A stretch of 5,899 bases of DNA from Zymomonas sp. (GCA_027489105.1 JAIYAJ010000069.1:1-5899), one strand, 5' to 3'; positions 1 through 5,899 are shown, numbered from the stretch's first letter. The notes: generated from the letters alone by a model not told the origin. Program-made: numbers and translations.

Positions 1-18
1 CCCGGGAGTGACTACTGA
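1..18 (+). CDS. 3' end of an upstream transfer gene (possibly traF)
   Basis: Only five codons (PGSDY) and a TGA stop at 16-18 are visible. The stop overlaps the traH ATG at 18-20 in the arrangement TGATG, typical of translationally coupled genes in one operon. In F-type transfer operons the gene before traH is commonly traF, so a TraF C-terminus is the likely identity. That is inferred from gene order alone; five residues cannot show it. The same bases hold a GGGAG Shine-Dalgarno-like sequence (4-8) that would serve traH. Confidence 0.4.
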   Translation, partial: PGSDY

Positions 19-1490
19 TGCGCCCTCCCCTTTCCAAGCGCTCCCCCTTCTTCCGCGCCTTCGGCCGCAAGCTAGCTTCGGGCGCCGCTGCGACAGCAGC
101 GGCGAGCATGATTCCTGCCGGCGTCGTGCATGCGGACGTCGCCGGACAGATGAACAACTTCTTCAATGAGACCGGCGGCGCCGCGAACGTGACCGGACCC
201 TCGGCCTATGAAGGCCAATCGGCGGGCTATTATACAGGAGGAAATGCCTGGACGCGCTTCCCCCAGAGGAGTGTATCGCCGTTCAATCTGCAGCTGCCGA
301 GCGCGCGCGCCGGCTGCGGCGGCATCGACCTGTTCACCGGCTCCTTCTCCTTCATCAACGCCTCCGAGATGATCGCAATGCTCAAGGCGACAGCTAACAA
401 CGCACTCGGCTTTGCGTTCAAGCTCGCGATCGACAGCGTGAGCCCGCAGATCGGCAAGGTCATGAGCGAGTTTCAGCAGGCCGCGCAGCAGATGAACCAG
501 ATGAACATCTCGTCTTGCGAGGCGGCTCAGGGATTGGTCGGCTCGGTATGGCCGAAGATGCAAGGTGCGCGCTCCACGATCTGCACGTCGATCGCCAACT
601 CGCAGGGCATGTTCAGTGACTGGGCGCGCTCGCGTCAGGGCTGCAATGCCGACGGCGAGCAGGATTCGATCCTCGCGAGGAACAGCGATCCCAACATGGC
701 CGATCACATCCCCGGTGAGCCACGCAACTACACCTGGGAGGCTATCAAGCGGTCGAACAAGTTCGGCGGCTACGACACCCAGTTCTCAGAATACCTGATG
801 ACGCTGGTGGGCACGATCGTGGTCAACACCGCGGCAACCGCCGGCACCCCTTCCATTCGCTACTTCGGACCTGGTGAGGAAGCCGTCGTCACTGCGCTTC
901 TCGACGGCACCGATGGCGGTAGCCCGGTCAAGATCCTTAAGTGCGACGAGGACGTGAAGTGTCTCAACCCGACCGAGCAGACCCTCAGCATTCCCAAGGC
1001 GAGCGCACTTCGGCAGCGCGTGAAGGATATGATCGTCTCGATGAATACCAAGATTCGCGCGGATCAGGCGCTCGATACCGGAGAGATCCAGCTCCTGAAC
1101 ATGTCGCCGGTGCCGCTCTACAAGATCCTGGCTGTCCAGGCTTTCGCCCACGCCAAGCTCGATCCCTCCTCGGAGGACGCGCTGGCGGAAATCGTCGCTG
1201 TCGGCCTGCTCTCATCGATGATCGACAACATGCTCGATCGCGTCACCCAAGCGCAGGTCTATTTCCAGCCTGCGGATCAGGCGACCTCGGAAACCTGGCG
1301 CCAGCAACTGCGCGAGGCCCGTGCGAAATACGAACAGCGCGAGTTCAAGATCAAGGATACCGTCCAGATGACCGAGATGATCATCAATCGGTCAGTCATG
1401 CTGGAATCGACGCTTCAGAACACAATGTCGCCTGGCATGGCAGCCGCGCTTAATTTCTCGCGCGGCTTGAATGCCCAGGGCCTCAAATAG
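18..1490 (+). CDS. traH: F-type conjugal transfer protein TraH
   Basis: TraH (490 aa) is a component of the F-type type IV secretion and pilus-assembly machinery, placed with TraF and others in an outer-membrane/periplasmic complex. Residues 1-39 look like a Sec signal peptide: basic N-terminus (K7, R8, R13, R17, K18), an Ala-rich core at about 19-35, and a VHA|D cleavage site after A39. The family hallmark is the segment at about 98-113 (AGCGGIDLFTGSFSFI), followed by a Met/Gln-rich stretch (about 150-165) and ISSCEAAQG around C167. Six Cys are visible (100, 167, 189, 209, 309, 315), five or six of them potentially disulfide-bonded in the periplasm. The charged Gln/Arg/Glu-rich segment at about 425-450 may form a coiled coil, as in the C-terminus of F TraH. 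Length is close to the family norm. The ATG is supported by GGGAG nine bases upstream and by the one-base overlap with the preceding stop. It is followed after 18 bp by traG in the same operon. Confidence 0.93.
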   Translation: MRPPLSKRSPFFRAFGRKLASGAAATAAASMIPAGVVHADVAGQMNNFFNETGGAANVTGPSAYEGQSAGYYTGGNAWTRFPQRSVSPFNLQLPSARAGCGGIDLFTGSFSFINASEMIAMLKATANNALGFAFKLAIDSVSPQIGKVMSEFQQAAQQMNQMNISSCEAAQGLVGSVWPKMQGARSTICTSIANSQGMFSDWARSRQGCNADGEQDSILARNSDPNMADHIPGEPRNYTWEAIKRSNKFGGYDTQFSEYLMTLVGTIVVNTAATAGTPSIRYFGPGEEAVVTALLDGTDGGSPVKILKCDEDVKCLNPTEQTLSIPKASALRQRVKDMIVSMNTKIRADQALDTGEIQLLNMSPVPLYKILAVQAFAHAKLDPSSEDALAEIVAVGLLSSMIDNMLDRVTQAQVYFQPADQATSETWRQQLREARAKYEQREFKIKDTVQMTEMIINRSVMLESTLQNTMSPGMAAALNFSRGLNAQGLK

Positions 1491-1508
1491 GATCGGGAGA
1501 GGCACGCC

Positions 1509-4355
1509 ATGCTAGAGGTCTTCACGATCGGCGGCGGCGAATACATCGTCAACGTCTTCAACGCTGTGGCCGCCTGGACCGGAGGCGGCGGCTACAAATC
1601 GCTGATCAAGGTCGTGATGGTCATCGGGCTTATCTACTCGCTGATGGCCGTTGCCTTCTCAATGAATGTCCGCGCGTGGCTGAACTGGTTCCTGGGTGCG
1701 ACGGCGATCTACCTCTGCCTCATGGTGCCAACGGTCCAGATCAAGGTGACGGATCGGATCAATCCCTCGCTCGCGCCGGCGACGGTGGCCAACGTGCCCC
1801 TGGGGCTCGGCGTGATGGCGAGCTTCACGAGCCAGATCGGCGATTATCTGACGCGGACGGCCGAGACGGTTTTCACGATGCCGTCCCAGCTGAACTACTC
1901 GACCAACGGCATGATCTACGGCGCACGGCTGTTCGATGCGACGCGCAATTTCCAAATCCGCGATGCCGAGTTCGCCACCAATCTGCAGCAGCATTTCAAG
2001 CAGTGCGTCTTCGGCGACATCATGCTGCACCATAAGTCGCTCACCAACCTCGCCAACTCCAAGGACCTCTGGACCGACCTGGGGCCAGGCTCGGAAGCTC
2101 GCGCCCAGTCCTGGCTCGAGCGGGATCCCGGCGCCGGTGGCGTGACCTCGTCGATCGTCACCTGCCAGCAGGCCTATGAGATGCTTTCCGCCCAGTGGAC
2201 GCCGCTCATCGATGCGCATGCGGGCCTTTGGGGCAAGGAAGCATACCCTCGCCTATCGACGTCTCTCGCGGCTCAGAAGCTGAAGGAGGACGTTCCGATC
2301 ACGAACACAGCTTTCACCACGGGCACCTCCGATTATACCGGGACGATGCGGCAGATGACGGCAATTAACGCCTTCATGCAGGCCCGCGATGCGATGGCTG
2401 GCGGCTCAGGATCCGCCGCGATCGACACGTTTGCTACCACGCGTGCCGACATTCAGGCCCGCAATACCTATAATTCGATCGCCTATCAGGCAATGAGCTG
2501 GGTTCCGATCCTCAACATCGTGCTGACGGTCGTCTTCTACGCCATGTTTCCCGTGATTTTCCCCCTCTTCCTGCTTCCGCAAACCGGCGTCGGATCGCTG
2601 CGCGGCTATTCGACGGGTTTCTTCTATCTGGCGTCCTGGGGTCCCCTCTACGTCATCCTCCACATGATCTGCATGACCAAGGGCCAGTATGCCGCCCAGG
2701 GCGTGGCCGAAGGTGGTGTGACGCTGAGCACCTTTGCCGGCATTGGGGCCGTGAACGCCGAGACGGCGACGATCGCCGGCTTCCTGGTGATGAGCGTGCC
2801 TTTCATGGCCGGCGCCCTCGCCAAGGGGGCGATGAGCGTCTCGACGCAAGCGACTTCGATGCTTGCGCCGGCACAGAACGCCGCGGAGGCTTCGGCCCTC
2901 GAGCAGACTACCGGCAACTACGCCTATGGGAATGTCAGCTACGCGAACGCCACGTCGAACATGCGCCAGAGCAACCAGTGGTCGGATGCACCAACGTATT
3001 CCACTGGCGAGAGCTTGTTCAACGCCCGTGCTAGCAATGGCGCAAATTTTGCTGGGACGTCGAGTGGCGCCCTCGTGACCGACTCCACTGGCGCAATGTC
3101 CAAGCTCCCGATGAGCGTGACGACCTCCGAAGGTTATGTCGCCGAGCAGCGCCAGCAAGCCAGCATGCTCATCCGGGAGGCACACAGTCTTCGGAACGAT
3201 GCGGCCTCGGTTCGCAGCCATAGCATCGGCACTCGAGACACGCGTACAAACAGCTCTGAGATCACTAGCGGATCCGAGAGCTCTCGGGGCGCACAGTCTG
3301 GAACGAATCTCGAAGCCGCAGACCGAAAAAGTGGGTCGACCTATGACGGTCTTGAGGATCGATCGGCTGTTAGCCAAAGCCTCCGGGAGAATGGCTCACA
3401 CCAACGCGGCGCTCAAACGACTGACAACACTGACTTCGGGGTCAGAGCTAGCCTCGGCGGTGGATCTGCCCCGTCCGATCGGCCGAGCGCTGGTCCCTCG
3501 GGAAAACGCTCCATCGGGGGCCGTATAGCTGGCGCCCTCCCCGGGGTTTCCGCGTCTAGGAACTACAACATTCAGCAGTCTGATCGTCTCGAACTCCAGA
3601 ATCAGCGAAGCAGAGGCGTCGAAGACAGTAATGCGGCGAGCCAGGGCTCCCGCAATGAACATGCGGTCAGCGACACCGCCTCGTCGTCCGATGGCACGTA
3701 TGAGCGGGATGGTGTCTTTGCTCGATCGTCTAACACCTCGAGTTCGTCACACGGCAGGGAACAGGCGGAGAATCTCGCGCAGTCTTACGAACGTCGCGCT
3801 TCGCAGTTGGAGGAGAAGGCGGCGCAGCTCTCTAACGACGCTAGCTGGGCTGAGACACACGGCATGCAGATAAGTGAAAATCTCAGTCAGGAACTTCAGG
3901 ATTGGTATCGCCGCGAAGCGGTAAGTCTGCCGTCCGGTGTTGAAGCTCCAGGTCTTCACGAAACCTCACTTCGTCCCGACCAACGGCAGGTTCGTGATGG
4001 GTTGATTTCGAAGTTCTTCGAGCAGCGGCGTGAGGCGGTCAATGATTTCGTGGCCGATCGCCTTGTGGAACCTGATCTGGTTCAGCTTCGGCGACCTGAC
4101 GTACACGCCGAGAAGGATGTACTGTCGCAACACCGCTCGATGAACCCCTCGCCTACCTCAGCCTCCCCTCCCGACCTGAGCGCCGCTGAAGCCGCCAAAG
4201 CGCAAATCGTGGCAGGGCGGGAGCAACTCAACTCCGACCAAGCAGGAGCGCAGGCCACACGTGCCGGTCATGTGGTTGCTGGCTCGGGGGTAAGACAGGA
4301 CGTTGAGAAGGACCTCGACCGAGGTTTCTTCACCGATCCTCAGCTACGTCGTTAG
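1509..4355 (+). CDS. traG: F-type conjugal transfer mating-pair stabilization protein TraG
   Basis: TraG (948 aa; F TraG is of similar length) is an inner-membrane protein. In F its N-terminal half is needed for pilus assembly, and its periplasmic C-terminal half for mating-pair stabilization and entry exclusion. Hydrophobic segments fall at about 33-51, 56-73, 332-356, 369-389 and 420-441. The block from about 329 to 445, with PVIFPLFLLP and the W-G-P-L-Y motif near 377-381, is typical of TraG_N. Residues from about 450 onward are hydrophilic and rich in Ser, Asn, Gln and Arg, with a likely coiled coil at about 750-790 (RREQ/LEEKAAQL-type heptads). The ATG is set by GGGAGAGG at 1495-1502, six bases upstream. 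Codon use changes along the gene: residues 100-130 have 28 of 31 codons ending in G or C, residues 575-624 only 25 of 50. This suggests that the 3' half evolves differently or was exchanged. The stop overlaps that of a convergent small gene. Confidence 0.92.
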   Translation: MLEVFTIGGGEYIVNVFNAVAAWTGGGGYKSLIKVVMVIGLIYSLMAVAFSMNVRAWLNWFLGATAIYLCLMVPTVQIKVTDRINPSLAPATVANVPLGLGVMASFTSQIGDYLTRTAETVFTMPSQLNYSTNGMIYGARLFDATRNFQIRDAEFATNLQQHFKQCVFGDIMLHHKSLTNLANSKDLWTDLGPGSEARAQSWLERDPGAGGVTSSIVTCQQAYEMLSAQWTPLIDAHAGLWGKEAYPRLSTSLAAQKLKEDVPITNTAFTTGTSDYTGTMRQMTAINAFMQARDAMAGGSGSAAIDTFATTRADIQARNTYNSIAYQAMSWVPILNIVLTVVFYAMFPVIFPLFLLPQTGVGSLRGYSTGFFYLASWGPLYVILHMICMTKGQYAAQGVAEGGVTLSTFAGIGAVNAETATIAGFLVMSVPFMAGALAKGAMSVSTQATSMLAPAQNAAEASALEQTTGNYAYGNVSYANATSNMRQSNQWSDAPTYSTGESLFNARASNGANFAGTSSGALVTDSTGAMSKLPMSVTTSEGYVAEQRQQASMLIREAHSLRNDAASVRSHSIGTRDTRTNSSEITSGSESSRGAQSGTNLEAADRKSGSTYDGLEDRSAVSQSLRENGSHQRGAQTTDNTDFGVRASLGGGSAPSDRPSAGPSGKRSIGGRIAGALPGVSASRNYNIQQSDRLELQNQRSRGVEDSNAASQGSRNEHAVSDTASSSDGTYERDGVFARSSNTSSSSHGREQAENLAQSYERRASQLEEKAAQLSNDASWAETHGMQISENLSQELQDWYRREAVSLPSGVEAPGLHETSLRPDQRQVRDGLISKFFEQRREAVNDFVADRLVEPDLVQLRRPDVHAEKDVLSQHRSMNPSPTSASPPDLSAAEAAKAQIVAGREQLNSDQAGAQATRAGHVVAGSGVRQDVEKDLDRGFFTDPQLRR

Positions 4356-4561
4356 GTGCCTATCGCGAAGAAAGCGAATGCGACCAAGCCTACCATCGCC
4401 GCATATGCGAGGAAGTAACCGATGATACCGCCTTTAGTAGGCTGGCCATTCTCGTCGGTTATAAGCTCGATCTGCCCGTACTCGTCCGCCTCCTTGGTGA
4501 TGAAGTGCGTGTCACCATCTGCTGTCGGGACTGACGACATGACCGGGTCGTATACACGCAT
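4352..4561 (-). CDS. Small tail-anchored membrane protein, function unknown
   Basis: This 69-aa protein is not one I recognise. Residues 1-43 are hydrophilic and acidic (for example KEADEYGQIELITDENGQ). Residues 45-67 form one strongly hydrophobic helix (GIIGYFLAYAAMVGLVAFAF) that ends two residues before the C-terminus, so it looks like a C-tail-anchored inner-membrane protein with no signal peptide. I chose the ATG at 4561 because GGAGG lies six bases upstream. An in-frame GTG at 4588 would add nine residues (LWPRRRP...) but would make that GGAGG internal and has no good site of its own. The gene runs against traG: its TAA (4354-4352) and the traG TAG (4353-4355) share bases, a four-base tail-to-tail overlap. 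It is divergent from the 102-aa membrane-protein gene, with 39 bp between starts. Position beside traG would fit an exclusion or surface function, but this is inference only. Confidence 0.65.
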   Translation of the reverse strand: MRVYDPVMSSVPTADGDTHFITKEADEYGQIELITDENGQPTKGGIIGYFLAYAAMVGLVAFAFFAIGT

Positions 4562-4567
4562 TGGACG

Positions 4568-4572
4568 CCTCC
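4568..4572 (-). promoter_or_regulatory. Ribosome binding site fixing the start of the 69-aa gene
   Basis: On the minus strand the bases read GGAGG, followed by six bases (CGTCCA) and ATG. This is a near-ideal Shine-Dalgarno sequence and spacing, and it is the main reason for preferring the start at 4561 over the upstream GTG. Confidence 0.65.
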
Positions 4573-4578
4573 GAGGCC

Positions 4579-4607
4579 ATAATCTCACGGAGTTCCTAGG
4601 ATGACAA
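4579..4607 (-). promoter_or_regulatory. Candidate sigma-70-type promoter for the 69-aa gene
   Basis: Reading the minus strand, TTGTCA (4607-4602) matches the -35 consensus at five of six bases. After exactly 17 bp comes GATTAT (4584-4579), which matches TATAAT at four of six. The expected transcript start would be about 11 bases before the ATG, right at the GGAGG, giving a very short leader. The -35 box lies over the first codons of the divergent 102-aa gene, so transcription of one could interfere with the other. This is a pattern match only; alphaproteobacterial promoters often deviate from the consensus. Confidence 0.35.
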
Positions 4608-4909
4608 TCCCGGTTAACATGCAGGAAGTCAGAGGTATATCGGGCCAGACAGTACTTGTCGCTTTCTCGTGGTTCCTCGTGATATCGCTCGGCGCTATGC
4701 CGATCGCCGACCGGATGCTCGGCCGGCCAGCGGAGCTAATGGGCCCTGGTTGCGTCGTGTTCGTCGTTGCAATCGTCTCCGCCATAATCCTCCGGGAACG
4801 CGAACCGTGGATCCGGCTTGTTCTCCACATCTACGGGCAGATCATGATCTGGCTGTCTCTCAGCTGTATCGCGATCGCGGCGATGCTCCTTACCGCTGGC
4901 GGCAGATGA
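4601..4909 (+). CDS. Small three-helix inner-membrane protein; positional analogue of TraS/Eex
   Basis: This 102-aa protein has three predicted transmembrane helices at about 17-34, 47-64 and 76-98, short N- and C-terminal tails, and a basic loop (RERE, R72) between helices 2 and 3. It has no signal peptide or catalytic motif that I can see. The ATG at 4601 is supported by CGGAG (4588-4592) eight bases upstream; an ATG at 4619 has no comparable site. I do not recognise the family. In F the gene right after traG is traS, and in SXT/R391 it is eex; both encode small inner-membrane entry-exclusion proteins that act against TraG of an incoming donor. This gene is in the matching place, 245 bp after traG and on the same strand, so an exclusion role is a reasonable hypothesis. 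It could also be an unrelated accessory membrane protein. Its codons are less C/G-ending than those of traH, like the 3' half of traG. Confidence 0.65.
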   Translation: MTIPVNMQEVRGISGQTVLVAFSWFLVISLGAMPIADRMLGRPAELMGPGCVVFVVAIVSAIILREREPWIRLVLHIYGQIMIWLSLSCIAIAAMLLTAGGR

Positions 4910-4930
4910 CGGCCCGGTCCCCCTGCCGCC
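4898..4930 (+). terminator. GC-rich hairpin at the end of the 102-aa gene, possible terminator
   Basis: A perfect 8-bp inverted repeat, GGCGGCAG (4898-4905) and CTGCCGCC (4923-4930), has a 17-nt loop that contains the stop codon of the 102-aa gene. The sequence after it (CATTGTTC) is only weakly T-rich, so an intrinsic terminator is uncertain; a stabilising 3' stem is the alternative. From here to the HNH gene I see no other gene I would support. Confidence 0.35.
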
Positions 4931-5116
4931 CATTGTTCACCAATCTGACCTTGATGGAATTGCGTTGCGGGGTGCCATGAATCTTCGTGCGATCGGTCCG
5001 GATGGGTCTCCCCCCGTCTTCGTCGGACGGTGAGTTCAGCTGACGCCGCGCGTTCCCTCAGTGCGTTAGGTCGTATCTCGCACTCCAGCGAAGAGAACAA
5101 ACCGTGTCATTTCTGC

Positions 5117-5150
5117 TTGGCAACAGCCCAGAAGCGATTCATAGAATCGC
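5117..5150 (+). promoter_or_regulatory. Candidate promoter and 17-bp palindrome before the HNH gene
   Basis: GCGATTC (5134-5140), a 3-bp centre, and GAATCGC (5144-5150) form a perfect inverted repeat that ends one base before the ATG at 5152. Inside it, TAGAAT (5142-5147) matches the -10 consensus at five of six bases, and TTGGCA (5117-5122) matches the -35 at five of six, although the 19-bp spacer is long. A transcript starting five bases after the -10 would begin at the ATG itself. The palindrome could be an operator over the -10 or, in longer transcripts, an RNA stem. If translation starts upstream at GTG 5104, all of this is coding sequence and the symmetry may be chance. Confidence 0.3.
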
Positions 5151-5151
5151 G

Positions 5152-5583
5152 ATGCCGATCAGCCCTCACAACCGCTGGCTCTATCCGATCGATTGGCCGG
5201 AACTCTCAAGCATGGTGCGATTCGGCCGCGCCGGCAGTCGCTGCGAACGATGCAGTCGGCCTCACCTTGAGGTCGTTCATCACCTGGGCGACGGCAGATG
5301 GTTTGATCACATTGATAACGTGTGGCGTGACGGTCGCGGGCATCGTACCAACGTGGTGAACCTCGTTCCGGCGGCGTTGCGGCGCACCAGGGTCGTGTTG
5401 GCCTGTGCGCATCACGACCATAACCCCGGCAATAACAAGCTCACGAACCTCGCGGCTCTCTGCCAGCGCTGCCACATGCTCCATGACGCAGGCGAGCATC
5501 GGCGCCAGCGCGCAGCCAACGCACGAGGGCGCCGGGCTTTGGGAGATTTATTCGACCGGGAAGGCGCAATTTTCCAGGCCTAG
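5152..5583 (+). CDS. HNH-like zinc-binding protein (putative HNH endonuclease)
   Basis: This 143-aa protein resembles a family of small HNH-type proteins common on plasmids and prophages of Proteobacteria, remembered as starting MPI-P-NR--YP-DW. Two zinc-knuckle-like pairs are visible, C31-E-R-C34 and C104-Q-R-C107, followed by H108 and H111-D112. The segment at 85-112, with AHHDH (86-90), PGNN, TNL and CQRCH, is the ββα-metal HNH core. H88/H90, N99 and H108 are candidate metal or catalytic residues. The C-terminus is basic and Arg-rich (RRQRAANARGRRALGDLF). The substrate is unknown, and nuclease activity is inferred from the motif. I prefer ATG 5152 because it gives the familiar family N-terminus. 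A GTG at 5104 in the same frame, with a weak AAGAGA seven bases upstream, would add 16 residues (159 aa). No clear ribosome site precedes 5152. The stop overlaps the GTG of the repeat-encoding frame. Confidence 0.75.
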   Translation: MPISPHNRWLYPIDWPELSSMVRFGRAGSRCERCSRPHLEVVHHLGDGRWFDHIDNVWRDGRGHRTNVVNLVPAALRRTRVVLACAHHDHNPGNNKLTNLAALCQRCHMLHDAGEHRRQRAANARGRRALGDLFDREGAIFQA

Positions 5584-5899
5584 TGAAGTCGTTCCAGAAC
5601 GCGGGAGCGGTGGAGACGCCGAACGCAACGGAGATGACGCACGCAGCGGAGACGACGAACGCAGCGGAGACAACGAACGTAGCGGAGACGACGAACGCAG
5701 CGGAGACAATGAACGTAGCGGAGACGACGAACGCCGCGGAGACGACGAACGCAGCGGAGACGACGAACGCCGCGGAAAGGACGAACACAGCAGAGACGAC
5801 GAACGCAGCGGAGGCAACGAACGCAGCGGAGACGGCGAACGCAGCGGAGACGGCGAACGCAGCGGAGACGGCGAACGCAGCGGAGACGGCGAACGCAGC
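5583..5899 (+). CDS. Possible repeat protein, NAAETT-type hexapeptides, cut by window end
   Basis: From GTG 5583, which shares one base with the HNH stop (TAGTG), a frame stays open to the window end for at least 105 codons. A 13-residue lead (starting MKSFQNAGAVE) is followed by fifteen six-residue repeats: NATEMT, HAAETT, NAAETT, NVAETT and relatives, changing to NAAETA in the last four. AGG at 5576-5578 could act as a weak ribosome site. The predicted product is low-complexity, acidic and rich in Ala, Thr, Asn and Glu, with no signal peptide or known domain. Evidence for coding is mixed. The 18-bp period keeps the frame, but differences among units fall about equally on the three codon positions. 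A second plus-strand frame (ERSGDD-type repeats) and minus-strand frames are also open. I cannot tell whether it is translated. Confidence 0.35.
   Translation, partial: MKSFQNAGAVETPNATEMTHAAETTNAAETTNVAETTNAAETMNVAETTNAAETTNAAETTNAAERTNTAETTNAAEATNAAETANAAETANAAETANAAETANA
5622..5899 (+). repeat. 18-bp tandem repeat array, 15 full copies plus a partial one
   Basis: The consensus unit, written from one phase, is AACGCAGCGGAGACGACG. Fifteen full copies run from 5622 to 5891 without any insertion or deletion, and a partial copy (5892-5899) is cut by the window end, so the true length is unknown. The first copies are the most diverged (units at 5622 and 5640), and the last four (5820-5891) are identical with GCG as the sixth codon. 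Units at 5658/5676 and 5694/5712 repeat a two-unit pattern. There are no unique spacers, so it is a minisatellite-type direct repeat and not a CRISPR array. Confidence 0.95.

Noticed and set aside
72..707. Long minus-strand frame opposite traH
   Set aside because: Antisense shadow of a GC-rich gene: the plus strand encodes a clear TraH with a signal peptide, and the minus product is Arg-rich with no recognisable motif.
2406..3377. Long minus-strand frame opposite traG
   Set aside because: It covers conserved TraG membrane segments on the plus strand, and its product is His/Arg-rich without domain features, as expected of a shadow frame.
4312..4325. Short inverted repeat ACCTCG/CGAGGT near the end of traG followed by TTTCTT
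   Set aside because: The stem is only 5-6 bp with a 2-4 base loop and lies inside the coding region; too weak to call a terminator.
4562..4588. Upstream GTG start (4588) for the minus-strand small gene
   Set aside because: It lacks a good ribosome site, and it would bury the near-ideal GGAGG that precedes the ATG at 4561.
4977..5033. 18-codon frame MNLRAIGPDGSPPVFVGR in the gap before the HNH gene
   Set aside because: Very short, with only a GGGG four bases upstream and no recognisable product; it may be a gene remnant or chance.
5104..5151. GTG start at 5104 for the HNH gene
   Set aside because: Not excluded, but the remembered family N-terminus begins at the ATG at 5152, and AAGAGA upstream of the GTG is weak.
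5441..5788. Minus-strand frame with hydrophobic FVVSAA repeats
   Set aside because: It is the complement of the 18-bp array and runs antisense into the HNH gene; it is open only because the unit lacks stops, and no ribosome site is evident.
5622..5899. CRISPR array
   Set aside because: The 18-bp units are directly adjacent with no unique spacers, and no cas gene is present.

Overview
The window looks like the end of a conjugative transfer operon from an alphaproteobacterial plasmid or integrative element. A sphingomonad host (Sphingomonas, Sphingobium or Novosphingobium) is my best guess. It rests on the GC-rich, C/G-ending codons of the transfer genes and on remembered resemblance to sphingomonad F-type transfer proteins; no species marker is present. 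The window does not show whether the element is a plasmid or an ICE.

Positions 1-4355 hold the F-type mating-pair-formation block in its classical order. The last five codons of an upstream gene (by order perhaps traF) overlap the start of traH by one base. traH (18-1490) follows, and after 18 bp with a strong ribosome binding site comes traG (1509-4355, 948 aa). TraH is an exported outer-membrane/periplasmic part of the pilus and secretion machinery. TraG is an inner-membrane protein used in pilus assembly (N-terminal half) and in mating-pair stabilization and entry exclusion (C-terminal half).

Positions 4352-4909 hold two small membrane-protein genes just after traG, where F carries traS and SXT/R391 carries eex. 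One is convergent with traG, shares four bases with its end, and encodes a 69-aa tail-anchored protein. The other is divergent from it and encodes a 102-aa protein with three predicted membrane helices. I recognise neither. Their position next to traG, and the compositional shift that runs from the 3' half of traG into them, make this the best candidate for an undescribed entry-exclusion or surface module.

Positions 4910-5583 hold a short intergenic stretch with a GC-rich hairpin, then a small HNH-like zinc-binding protein (5152-5583 preferred). A perfect 7-bp inverted repeat and a promoter-like -10 lie directly before its ATG.

Positions 5583-5899 are dominated by a tandem array of an 18-bp unit: fifteen full copies and one partial copy that runs off the window. 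A plus-strand frame beginning at a GTG that overlaps the HNH stop codon is open through the whole array. It would encode a six-residue repeat of the type NAAETT/NAAETA.
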